6,958 nucleotides of DNA from JALYSX01 sp036510515 (GCA_036510515.1 DATCDS010000117.1:1-6958); one strand, 5' to 3'. Counted from the stretch's first letter, positions 1-5,740 are shown. Numbers and translations: made by a program. The notes: generated by a model from the sequence alone, not told the origin.

Positions 1-496
1 CGAGCGACGCGCCGGGAATGCGCTGGACGATGTCGTTGACTTGGGGATTGGCCAATGCTTGGATCTGCGCGCGCGACGTGATGGAAATGGCTGCGGCCCC
101 GGTATTGATGGAACTGCCCGCTCCTAACGAGCGTACCGTCGCAATGGTCTGCAGCGAATTCAAGCTAGCGCGCGTCAGCGTCGCGGTTATAGGCTGGGTA
201 GTGCCGGGAAGCAGCGCGACCTGATCGAGGCTGGCGGTAAGAAATCCGCCCTTGGTGACGTCGATGTGATAGATTCCGGGCGCTAAGCCGGTTACGGTGA
301 ACGCCCCGGTGGCGTCGGTGGTAGTTTGCGCTCGTTGCGGCCCCGAAACCAGCACGTTGGCACCCGCCACCGCATTTCCGTCGACCGTCCGAACGGTCCC
401 TTGCAGAGTTGCGGTTTGGGTTTGTGCCGTCGCGGCAAGTGGTAACAGGACGCCGAGCGCGGCCGCGGCGATCGCGGCGCGTAGGTACGGAAACAT
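1..496 (-). CDS. TonB-dependent outer-membrane receptor, N-terminal part (cut by window edge)
   Basis: Reading the minus strand from the ATG at 496-494 gives 165 codons with no stop before base 1, so the gene continues outside the window. Residues 1-24 form a signal peptide (hydrophobic Ala/Leu core, likely cleavage after LAATA). Residues about 28-108 match a carboxypeptidase-regulatory-like beta-sandwich: LQGTVRTVDGNAVAGANV, then TTDATGAFTVTGLAPGIYHI. From about residue 130 the sequence INTGAAAISITSRAQIQAL followed by NDIVQRIPGAS is the start of a TonB plug domain. Known members of this layout are outer-membrane barrels that import siderophores, glycans or other ligands using TonB energy; the substrate cannot be read from this fragment. 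A GAAAGGA ribosome site at 509-503 lies 6 bases from the ATG and supports the start. The 22-strand barrel is not visible here. Confidence 0.88.
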   Translation of the reverse strand, partial: MFPYLRAAIAAAALGVLLPLAATAQTQTATLQGTVRTVDGNAVAGANVLVSGPQRAQTTTDATGAFTVTGLAPGIYHIDVTKGGFLTASLDQVALLPGTTQPITATLTRASLNSLQTIATVRSLGAGSSINTGAAAISITSRAQIQALANPQVNDIVQRIPGASL

Positions 497-541
497 GAAT
501 TGTCCTTTCATGGAAGGGCTAACGGACCGATGTTACTTCTA

Positions 542-570
542 ATGGTACGCAAGCAGGCGCCCGCGCGCAA
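542..570 (-). promoter_or_regulatory. Weak candidate promoter for the TonB receptor
   Basis: On the minus strand TTGCGC (570-565) and TACCAT (547-542) are separated by 17 bases, with the expected transcription start about 40 bases before the receptor ATG. The -35 matches only three of six consensus bases and the -10 four of six, so this is a placement guess. Confidence 0.27.
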
Positions 571-654
571 GCTGCGCGTAATGGACGATGCGGTGAAAAA
601 GTACCTTTCGTTATCGAACGTATCGTAGGCGGATCACCGCGTCGAAAAACGAAT

Positions 655-855
655 GTCGGCGTCGCCGACGATGGGGGAGGGCGTCCCGCCCGAACTGCGC
701 CAGCGCCCACGGCGGCACCCTCGCGCTGGGCGAAAACGCCCCCGGCGCCACCTTGGGTGCCCGCCTTCCGGCTCGCCCGCCGTAGCCGGCTGCCCGCCCC
801 CTTCCGGCGTGCAACCCTGCAGCGGGGGGACGGGTTTTAGGGGGCAGCCGGAAGG
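655..855. repeat. GC-rich, highly self-complementary intergenic island
   Basis: This part of the 496-base gap between the divergent receptor and zinc-ribbon genes has no convincing gene. By count, 661-850 is about 78% GC, against about 54% in 501-660 and 861-990. Complementary segments are dense: GTCGGC/GCCGAC at 655-660/664-669; CCAGCGC/GCGCTGG at 700-706/723-729; GGGCG-AAAA-CGCCC at 728-741; GGCACCC/GGGTGCC at 714-720/755-761; CCGGCTGCCC/GGGCAGCCGG at 786-795/842-851. The octamer CCTTCCGG occurs at 764-771 and 800-807 and its complement at 848-855, so the 3' arm has alternative partners. Open frames through it have Arg/Pro-rich, low-information translations. It could be a dispersed REP-like intergenic repeat, a structured RNA, or a DNA element between the two genes. 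High GC alone also creates chance pairing. Confidence 0.45.
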
Positions 856-863
856 AGCATCTG

Positions 864-892
864 TTGCCTTTCCTGCCCGGGCATGCTAGCAT
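864..892 (+). promoter_or_regulatory. Candidate sigma70-type promoter with extended -10 for the zinc-ribbon gene
   Basis: TTGCCT (864-869) and TAGCAT (887-892) are exactly 17 bases apart, and TG at 884-885 one base before the -10 gives an extended -10 (TGC-TAGCAT). Transcription would start near 899 and leave a leader of about 95 bases before the ATG at 993. It lies just after the GC-rich island, where base composition drops, which suits a promoter. Confidence 0.48.
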
Positions 893-972
893 CAGCCCGT
901 CTAGGTTTCGAAGTCGGTAACACCATCTCAAGAGTGCTTGCGAGTCCGATTCCCAGAACTATCACTACTCTC

Positions 973-978
973 GAGGAG
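973..978 (+). promoter_or_regulatory. Distant, possibly hairpin-masked Shine-Dalgarno of the zinc-ribbon gene
   Basis: GAGGAG is the only good ribosome-site match before the ATG at 993, but the gap of 14 bases is long. It can pair two ways: ACTC (967-970) with GAGT (976-979), or CGAG (972-975) with CTCG (981-984). Either fold would cover part of the site, which could make translation depend on leader structure or temperature. The helices are only four pairs, so this may be chance. Confidence 0.35.
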
Positions 979-992
979 TCCTCGTCAAGCTT

Positions 993-1319
993 ATGTACCA
1001 AGATGAATCCCTGAACTGCGTCGATTGTTCGCGCCCGTTCACTTTTACGGCCGGAGAACAAGAATTCTTCGCCGCAAAGGGTTTCCAGAACAAACCGAAT
1101 CGTTGCCCCGATTGCCGTGCGGCCCGTAAGGCGTCACAAGGCGGCGGCGGAGCCCGCGGCGGCGGCGCCCGTAGCGGTGGCGGCTTCGGCGGTCAACGCG
1201 AAATGTTCAAAGCAACGTGCAGCCAATGCGGCGGCGTGGCAGAAGTGCCGTTCCAACCGCGTGGCGACAAGCCCGTGTATTGCCGCGACTGTTTCCAGTC
1301 GCGTCCGTCCTACCGCTAA
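993..1319 (+). CDS. Small double zinc-ribbon protein with Gly/Arg-rich linker
   Basis: A 108-residue soluble protein. The N-terminal half carries CVDC (C9, C12) and CPDC (C38, C41) around the block FTAGEQEFFAAKGF, which is the signature of a widespread family of probable zinc-ribbon proteins of unknown function. Residues 50-68 are a low-complexity linker of Gly with spaced Arg (RGGG, RSGGGFGG), resembling RGG boxes that bind RNA in other proteins. A second four-cysteine module follows: CSQC (C76, C79) and CRDC (C97, C100) around VPFQPRGDKPVYC. Each module should bind one zinc ion. The ATG is chosen because family members start within a few residues of this MYQDESLNC-like beginning. A role in nucleic-acid binding is inferred from the zinc ribbons and basic linker; no biochemical function is established by the sequence. 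It has its own candidate promoter and a 3' hairpin, so it is probably a single-gene unit. Confidence 0.88.
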   Translation: MYQDESLNCVDCSRPFTFTAGEQEFFAAKGFQNKPNRCPDCRAARKASQGGGGARGGGARSGGGFGGQREMFKATCSQCGGVAEVPFQPRGDKPVYCRDCFQSRPSYR

Positions 1320-1352
1320 GAACTTTCCGGTCAACGACCGATCCACGATAAC

Positions 1353-1382
1353 CCAAAGGGTCCGCGCGAGCGGGCCCTTTGG
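1353..1382 (+). terminator. Strong GC hairpin after the zinc-ribbon gene, likely terminator
   Basis: CCAAAGGGTCCGC (1353-1365) pairs with GCGGGCCCTTTGG (1370-1382) over 13 base pairs (one G-T wobble) around a GCGA tetraloop, 33 bases after the stop codon. There is no uridine run after the stem (CATTCCC follows), so it may work as a U-poor terminator or as a 3' stabiliser. No good promoter is seen between it and the desaturase start at 1406, so readthrough is possible. Confidence 0.62.
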
Positions 1383-1405
1383 CATTCCCTAAGGAACCAG
1401 ACACG

Positions 1406-2269
1406 ATGCGCGCGATACTCTCACGATTCAATTGGTCCAACGGCGTCGGCCTGATCGTCATCCACATCTTGGCGCTCATGGCGTTGTGGCCCGGGTTTTT
1501 CTCCTGGTCGGCCCTGATCGTCGTCGCGGCAATCTCGTACTGTACCGGCGCGCTGGGCATCACTCTGGGATACCACCGTACGTTAACCCACCGCAGTTTG
1601 CGCATGGTACGCCCGCTGGAATATTTCGTCGCCTTGCTGGGCACGTTGGCGATGCAAGGCGATCCGATCTCGTGGGTGGCGACGCATCGCGCGCATCACG
1701 CGCATTCCGATCACAAGGGCGATCCGCACACCGTGCGTTTGGGCCTGACGTGGGCGCACATGCAGTGGCTGATCGGCGCCAACCGCCACACGCCCACGGG
1801 TGAAGAGAAGAAGCGCCTCGCTCCCGATCTCTACGCGCAGCCGTTCTATCGAGCGCTCACCTATGCCAACCTTCCCCTGCAGATCGCCCTGGGATTGATC
1901 TTGCTGCATTTCGGCGGTTGGTCGTGGGTCGTCTGGGGCATCTTCGTCCGGCTGGTCTTCACCTATCACACGACCTGGTTGGTCAACAGTGCGTCGCATT
2001 CGTCGGGCTACCGCACCTATCGTACGACCGATCGGTCAACGAACTCCTGGTGGGTCGCGCTGGTATCGTTTGGCGAAGGCTGGCACAACAACCACCATGC
2101 GTTTCCCTATTCCGCGCGTCACGGTATGGCGTGGTGGGAAATCGACATGACCTGGTGGCACATCAAGTTCTTGCGTTTCGTCGGTTTGGTCGATAAGGTG
2201 CGGGTTCCGTCGATGGAGCTGCGCGAGCGCTTTCGCCTGAGCCGTCGTCGTTCGACCATGGGCGGGTAA
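1406..2269 (+). CDS. Membrane fatty-acid (acyl-CoA / acyl-lipid delta-9 type) desaturase
   Basis: A 287-residue integral membrane di-iron desaturase that introduces a double bond into a saturated acyl chain using O2 and an electron donor. The three histidine boxes are intact: HRTLTH (57-62), HRAHH (94-98) and HNNHH (227-231). NSASH (194-198) supplies the extra Asn and His ligands known from stearoyl-CoA desaturase structures. Hydrophobic segments lie near residues 14-50, 71-82 and 155-193. The motif context GEGWHNNHHAFPYSARHG closely resembles cyanobacterial DesC-type delta-9 enzymes; whether the substrate is acyl-CoA or a lipid-bound chain cannot be decided. There is no fused cytochrome b5 or ferredoxin domain, so the electron donor is elsewhere. 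The start is the ATG at 1406 with AAGGA at 1391-1395; an in-frame TTG at 1379 falls inside the hairpin and is unlikely. A lipid-kinase gene follows after 23 bases, suggesting a two-gene membrane-lipid unit. Confidence 0.93.
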   Translation: MRAILSRFNWSNGVGLIVIHILALMALWPGFFSWSALIVVAAISYCTGALGITLGYHRTLTHRSLRMVRPLEYFVALLGTLAMQGDPISWVATHRAHHAHSDHKGDPHTVRLGLTWAHMQWLIGANRHTPTGEEKKRLAPDLYAQPFYRALTYANLPLQIALGLILLHFGGWSWVVWGIFVRLVFTYHTTWLVNSASHSSGYRTYRTTDRSTNSWWVALVSFGEGWHNNHHAFPYSARHGMAWWEIDMTWWHIKFLRFVGLVDKVRVPSMELRERFRLSRRRSTMGG

Positions 2270-2292
2270 CTACGGTCTCGCTCCCGCGTCGC

Positions 2293-3168
2293 GTGATCGG
2301 GATCGTCAATCCCGCAGCCGCTCACGGCAAATCGCTCGAGGCCGTCCGGGAGCATCTTCTCAAACGGGGATTTTCGGGCGAGTTTCTCGCGCCCAAGGAT
2401 TCCGACGAGGCCAATCGCTTCGTGAGGGAACGCGCGTCGGCGGCCGACGCAATCCTCGTGGGCGGCGGCGACGGATCGATCGCCGCGCTGGTGCCTTCAA
2501 TTTTGGAAACGAAGTTACCGTTAGCCGTCGTTCCGCTGGGAACCGCCAACGATTTCGCGCGCTCGCTGGATCTGCCGCACGATCTCGACGAGATCTGCGA
2601 TATGCTTGTCGCCGGGTACTCGCGCCGGGTCGACGTCGGGCGCATCGGCGAGCAGTATTTCATCAATACGATCGCCGGCGGTCTTCCCGCACAAGCGGCC
2701 ATCGGGCTGACTTCGCGACTCAAGGCGCGCTTGGGAATGTTTGCGGCCGTGGCGCTCATCCCAAAACTCGTGCGTACGGCAAAGGCCGTGCGCGTTACGG
2801 TTCGCGGCGAATCGATAGCCTTTACCACCACGAGCCTGGCGCTGCTCGTGGGCAACGGGCGGTACGTGGGCGGCATTCCGGTGCGCTACGAGGCAGTCGA
2901 CGACGGGCTCTTGCACCTGACGATCTGTCGGGCGCGTTCGTTTCCGGAGCTGCTCTCCGTGGCGTTCTCGGCGCTGCTGCGACGCTTGCCCCAAGACTGG
3001 AACGTGATCGACCTCTCCTCGCCGTGGTTTGAAATACAAACGGCAAAGCCGTGGAAAATTGCCGTCGACGGGGACGTAACGGCAACGACGCCGCTGCGAG
3101 CCGAGGTCTTGCCCGGTGCCGTCGAGGTCTTCGTCCGCAGCCCTAAAACGAACGAGCAGGCCCGCTAG
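2293..3168 (+). CDS. Diacylglycerol kinase family (DagK/YegS/BmrU-type) lipid kinase
   Basis: A 291-residue cytosolic or membrane-peripheral kinase of the soluble DAGK catalytic family, which phosphorylates diacylglycerol or a related lipid with ATP. Visible motifs in order are IVNPAAAHGK (4-13), the nucleotide-binding GGGDGS (57-62), the family hallmark PLGTANDFAR (81-90), GNGRYVGG (187-194) and VDGDV (258-262). In DgkB and sphingosine kinases the last motif is DGE and carries catalytic residues; here the acid is Asp (DGD), a conservative change. The length is normal for the family. The start is the GTG at 2293, because IVNP sits only three residues in, as is usual; no ATG or TTG is available in frame nearby and there is no clear ribosome site. 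Translation may therefore be coupled to the desaturase, whose stop lies 23 bases upstream. The lipid substrate is unproven. The stop codon overlaps that of the opposing gene. Confidence 0.9.
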   Translation: MIGIVNPAAAHGKSLEAVREHLLKRGFSGEFLAPKDSDEANRFVRERASAADAILVGGGDGSIAALVPSILETKLPLAVVPLGTANDFARSLDLPHDLDEICDMLVAGYSRRVDVGRIGEQYFINTIAGGLPAQAAIGLTSRLKARLGMFAAVALIPKLVRTAKAVRVTVRGESIAFTTTSLALLVGNGRYVGGIPVRYEAVDDGLLHLTICRARSFPELLSVAFSALLRRLPQDWNVIDLSSPWFEIQTAKPWKIAVDGDVTATTPLRAEVLPGAVEVFVRSPKTNEQAR

Positions 3169-3653
3169 TCCGGGCGCGGTGAGAGGCCGTCGAGCGACGT
3201 ACGCGCGAGAAAGCGCGCGACCAAGCGTTCGAGCCCGTCGCGGTCGTTGCGATCGAAGCGCGCGAGCGTTGGCGCGTCGACATCGAAAACGCCGACGGTC
3301 GCCCCGTCGACCACTAGCGGGAGGACGATTTCGGATTGCGAGGCCGAGTCGCAGACGATGTGATCGGCAAACGCGCTGACGTCGTCGACCACTACCGTCG
3401 TGCCCGTCGAAAACGCGGCGCCGCAGACGCCGCGCCCGCGCGGCAGACGCGTGCAGGCCGGGCGGCCGCCAAACGGTCCGAGCACCAGGCCGTCGACGCC
3501 GGGAAAATAAAACCCCGCCCAATTCAAACCGGGAATCTCGTAAAAGACGAATGCCGCAAAGTTCGCCGCATTCGCAATCGCATCGTGCTCCCCATCAAGC
3601 AGCGCGTCGATCTGTCGTTCCAACAACGCATAATCCACGCCCCATTCTTCCAC
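3165..3653 (-). CDS. msrC: Free methionine-(R)-sulfoxide reductase (GAF-domain fRMsr)
   Basis: A 162-residue single-GAF-domain enzyme that reduces free L-methionine-(R)-sulfoxide to methionine, repairing oxidative damage with thioredoxin-type reductant. Diagnostic blocks are LNWAGFYF (43-50), LVLGPFGGRPAC (56-67), GRGVCGAAF (73-81), HIVCDSASQSEIVLPL (98-113) and VGVFDVDAPTLARFD (120-134). The three redox cysteines of the family are all present at C67, C77 and C101. Length matches known members. The GTG at 3653 is used because GGGGAG lies about six bases upstream on the minus strand and the protein then begins at the usual distance before the NWAGFY block. An upstream ATG is out of frame. The gene converges on the lipid kinase with a four-base overlap and has no room for a terminator between them. 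No clear promoter is visible in 3654-3764. Confidence 0.93.
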   Translation of the reverse strand: MEEWGVDYALLERQIDALLDGEHDAIANAANFAAFVFYEIPGLNWAGFYFPGVDGLVLGPFGGRPACTRLPRGRGVCGAAFSTGTTVVVDDVSAFADHIVCDSASQSEIVLPLVVDGATVGVFDVDAPTLARFDRNDRDGLERLVARFLARTSLDGLSPRPD

Positions 3654-3764
3654 GCCGCTCTCCCCGGTTCATGGCGCTCTCACCATGACACGACGGGGTC
3701 GGCGTCACCATCGCGCAAAGAGGGGACTGCGGGGCGAGGACGCATGGAACAGGGCGGTCGGTGC

Positions 3765-3839
3765 GCGCCCGTAGCTCAATCTGGATAGAGCAGGGGACTC
3801 CTAAGCCCAAGGTTGGCGGTTCGATTCCGTCCGGGCGCA
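3765..3839 (+). tRNA. tRNA-Arg(CCT)
   Basis: Acceptor arms GCGCCCG (3765-3771) and CGGGCGC (3832-3838) pair perfectly. The D stem is GCTC/GAGC, the T arm is GGCGG-TTCGATT-CCGTC, and the anticodon loop CTCCTAA carries CCT at 3800-3802, reading the arginine codon AGG. A73 and an A at D-loop position 20 (GGAT) fit arginine identity. The 3' CCA is not encoded (ACG follows), so it must be added after transcription. The anticodon stem is odd: GGGGA (3793-3797) faces GCCCA (3805-3809), so only the three central G-C pairs form and both ends are G-A mismatches. It sits 33 bases upstream of the GH3-like gene. Confidence 0.93.
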
Positions 3840-3872
3840 CGATCTTGTTTCTGTCGATTCCCGGAGGTCACG

Positions 3873-5474
3873 ATGATTCGTCGCTCGCTTGCGATCTTTG
3901 CACTGTGGTCTGTCGCGTTCGCCGGCGTTACGCCGGCAAAAGATGCGACGGCGCTGGCGCGCAAATTGCCGCGCGCGCAATCGCAGCGGTTGTCGCGCGG
4001 CGTCGAGCGGCTATCGGCGACCGGCTTCGTATCTGGCGTTCCGTCACTACGCATTCCATCGTTGGTCATGGCCGATCCCAGCACGTCGATCGCGCCGCCG
4101 TCGGCGGTTGCCGCCAGTTGGGATGGTGCGACCGCGTTCGCTTATGGCGCCGCGTTAGGAAAGTCGGCGCGTGCGAACGGCGCGGACGTGTTGGCGCTGC
4201 CGCTGGGTGTCTACGGTACCTCTCCTTTGCTGGCCGCGCGCCTCGCGCCGGGTTTGGTACGCGGCGTGCAGAGCGCGCACGTCGTCGCGGCGGTCGTTGG
4301 GCGCAGCGGCGGCGGCACGGACGCGCGAACGCTGCACGAACGCGATCTGCCCGCGGTCGAGGCAGCGATTCGCAATGGCGCCGGCGCGGTGGCCTGCTCG
4401 TCGCGCGGAGGGCGCAGGTCGTCGCTGTGTGCGAACCGGCGGCTGCTGGCAGCAATCCTCACGCGCGAGTTGCGGTTCTTTGGCTTTGCGATCGGCAATC
4501 CATACGGCAACCTTACAACGCCGTCGCGTATCGTCTCCACGCTGTCGCGCGTGGGAACGCTCGCCCATCCGCCGCGCCTCGGGGCGAGCGTCGCCACGAC
4601 CGCGCTCTCGCGGCGGATCGTGCAGAACGGCGCGGTGCTCCTCAAGAACGACGCGTCGGTGCTGCCGCTCGACCCGGCCACGCTGACGTCGCTGGCCTTG
4701 ATCGGCGCCGATAGCAGTACCCAAGCGGCCGTGACCGCGGTGCTCCCGCGAACCAAGGTGCTCGCCGTCGATGCCCGCGACCCCGCAGCCGCGGCTGCTG
4801 CGGCGCGCCACGCGCAGGCGGCCATTGTGGTCGTGGGGCCGGCGGATCCCGCCCAAGGGCCGCTGATCGCCGCGGTCGCGGCGGCCAACCCGCGAACCGC
4901 CGCAGTCTTGGAACGCTCTTCGGCTATCGCCCCAGACTGGGTCGGGTCCGCACCGGGCCTGCTCTTGGTGTGGGCGTCCACCCCCGGGACGCCTCGTGCG
5001 GTGGCGAACCTGATCGTGGGGGCCTCAAATCCGTGTGGGAAGCTCCCGTTTGGCCTCGCGGCGGCTGACGGCTCGACGGCCTTTGCGTTCGGCGCGGGGC
5101 TCTCGTACGCGGCGTTCGCCTACTCCCGGCTCACGGTCAGCTATGCTCGGGGCGTCGATCCCCACCCGGTGACCGTGCATTTTACCATCCGCAACACGGG
5201 GAAGGTCGGCGGCACCGAGGTCGCCCAGCTCTATCTGCGGGCGCCGGCGGGGGGCGCCGGCCCGGCCAAGGGCCTGGTTGGGTTCGTGCGCTTGGCGCTG
5301 CGGCCGGGGCAGTCCCGCAGCCTTTCGATTCCCCTGGCCGCCCGCTCGTTTGCCACCTGGTCGCCCGCGTACAAGGCCTGGTACGTTGCGCCGGGAACCT
5401 ACGCGGCGATGGTCGGCGGCGGCTCGGGGAGCATTCGACTGACCGGGGCGATCCAGATCGTCGGCCGTTCCTAA
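3873..5474 (+). CDS. Secreted GH3-family-like protein, apparently catalytically inactive
   Basis: A 533-residue exported protein with a signal peptide (1 to about 22; MIRR, hydrophobic core, AFAGVTPA). The fold follows beta-glucosidase family 3: an N-terminal barrel remnant (RIPSLVMADPS 60-70; SWDGATAFAYGAALGKSAR 82-100), the second sandwich domain (RIVQNGAVLLKNDASVLPLD 248-267; NPCGKLPFGL 386-395; FGAGLSYAAFAYS 406-418) and a C-terminal fibronectin-III-like domain (about 430-530; VHFTIRNTGKVGGTEVAQLY). Catalytic features look lost. Where active enzymes read VVSDWG with the Asp nucleophile, this protein reads AIGNPYG with N209. The Lys-His substrate motif (KHF) is replaced by VVGRSGG, and the EGxDR-type loop around 322-330 is missing. 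The barrel is also shortened. The reading frame is intact, so it is a likely pseudoenzyme, perhaps a binding protein. The ATG at 3873 follows GGAGG (3863-3867); the upstream in-frame extension runs into the tRNA and is rejected. It could share a transcript with the tRNA. Confidence 0.82.
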   Translation: MIRRSLAIFALWSVAFAGVTPAKDATALARKLPRAQSQRLSRGVERLSATGFVSGVPSLRIPSLVMADPSTSIAPPSAVAASWDGATAFAYGAALGKSARANGADVLALPLGVYGTSPLLAARLAPGLVRGVQSAHVVAAVVGRSGGGTDARTLHERDLPAVEAAIRNGAGAVACSSRGGRRSSLCANRRLLAAILTRELRFFGFAIGNPYGNLTTPSRIVSTLSRVGTLAHPPRLGASVATTALSRRIVQNGAVLLKNDASVLPLDPATLTSLALIGADSSTQAAVTAVLPRTKVLAVDARDPAAAAAAARHAQAAIVVVGPADPAQGPLIAAVAAANPRTAAVLERSSAIAPDWVGSAPGLLLVWASTPGTPRAVANLIVGASNPCGKLPFGLAAADGSTAFAFGAGLSYAAFAYSRLTVSYARGVDPHPVTVHFTIRNTGKVGGTEVAQLYLRAPAGGAGPAKGLVGFVRLALRPGQSRSLSIPLAARSFATWSPAYKAWYVAPGTYAAMVGGGSGSIRLTGAIQIVGRS

Positions 5475-5484
5475 AATCTGGTAG

Positions 5485-5514
5485 TTGCAGCCCGAGTCCG
5501 GCCTATGGTAAGAT
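5485..5514 (+). promoter_or_regulatory. Candidate extended -10 promoter for the rpmG-secE-nusG block
   Basis: TTGCAG (5485-5490) and TAAGAT (5509-5514) are 18 bases apart, and TG at 5506-5507 one base before the -10 makes an extended -10 (TGG-TAAGAT). The predicted start near 5521 lies in the short gap between the GH3-like stop and rpmG, where the conserved downstream block needs a promoter. Confidence 0.5.
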
Positions 5515-5522
5515 TGGGCGCC

Positions 5523-5543
5523 GAACGGACCTGAGGTCCGTTC
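5523..5543 (+). promoter_or_regulatory. Perfect inverted repeat at the start of the rpmG leader
   Basis: GAACGGACC (5523-5531) and GGTCCGTTC (5535-5543) are perfect 9-base arms around TGA. ATTTCATGTT follows, which is only weakly U-rich. If the candidate promoter is right, the stem is the very 5' end of the rpmG mRNA and could protect it or bind a regulator. Alternatively it terminates transcripts from the GH3-like gene 48 bases upstream. As a DNA palindrome it could also be an operator. Confidence 0.5.
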
Positions 5544-5565
5544 ATTTCATGTTCGTGGTAAGACT

Positions 5566-5730
5566 GTGGCAAAAAAAGAAAACCGTGTCATGGTAGTTCT
5601 GGCCTGCAACGAGTGCAAACGCCGCAACTACAACACACAAAAAAACAAGCAAAAAACGACCGACCGGCTCGAACTCAGCAAGTACTGCCGTTTTTGCCGT
5701 TGTCATAAACCCCACCGCGAGACGAAGTAG
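5566..5730 (+). CDS. rpmG: 50S ribosomal protein bL33
   Basis: A 54-residue basic protein starting at GTG: VAKKENRVMVVLACNECKRR, then the NYNTQKNK block and a C-terminal KPHRETK. This is the standard bL33 pattern, a large-subunit protein near the tRNA exit site. Cysteine pairs C14/C17 and C41/C44 make it the zinc-binding (C+) form; an additional Cys lies at residue 46. The GTG is chosen because AKK follows directly, as in most bL33 proteins, although only a weak purine stretch (GGTAAGA, 5557-5563) lies before it. It heads the conserved order bL33, tRNA-Trp, SecE, NusG, uL11 and probably shares a transcript with the next three genes. Confidence 0.95.
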   Translation: MAKKENRVMVVLACNECKRRNYNTQKNKQKTTDRLELSKYCRFCRCHKPHRETK

Positions 5731-5740
5731 TCCCGTCCAT

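Noticed and set aside
653..889. Possible 78-residue Arg/Pro-rich protein in the GC-rich island
   Set aside because: No ribosome site, no family resemblance, and composition follows directly from the base bias of the island.
1324..1352. Possible promoter (TTTCCG, 17 bases, GATAAC) for the desaturase
   Set aside because: The -35 matches only three of six bases, and the predicted start falls inside the strong hairpin; too weak to list as a feature.
2521..3522. Open frame of 333 codons on the minus strand spanning the lipid kinase and msrC
   Set aside because: It overlaps two genes with intact family motifs in other frames; the product is Arg-rich with no recognisable fold.
3813..3872. Extended N-terminus of the GH3-like protein starting inside the tRNA
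   Set aside because: The upstream start lies within tRNA-Arg, while the ATG at 3873 has a strong GGAGG site and begins a proper signal peptide.
3765..3872. tRNA-Arg as an integration site for a mobile element
   Set aside because: No integrase, no direct repeat of the tRNA 3' end and no shift in gene style is visible in the window.
5507..5567. Repeated string GGTAAGA at 5507-5513 and 5557-5563
   Set aside because: Only seven bases are identical; one copy is part of the candidate -10 and the other is near the rpmG start, so chance is the simplest explanation.
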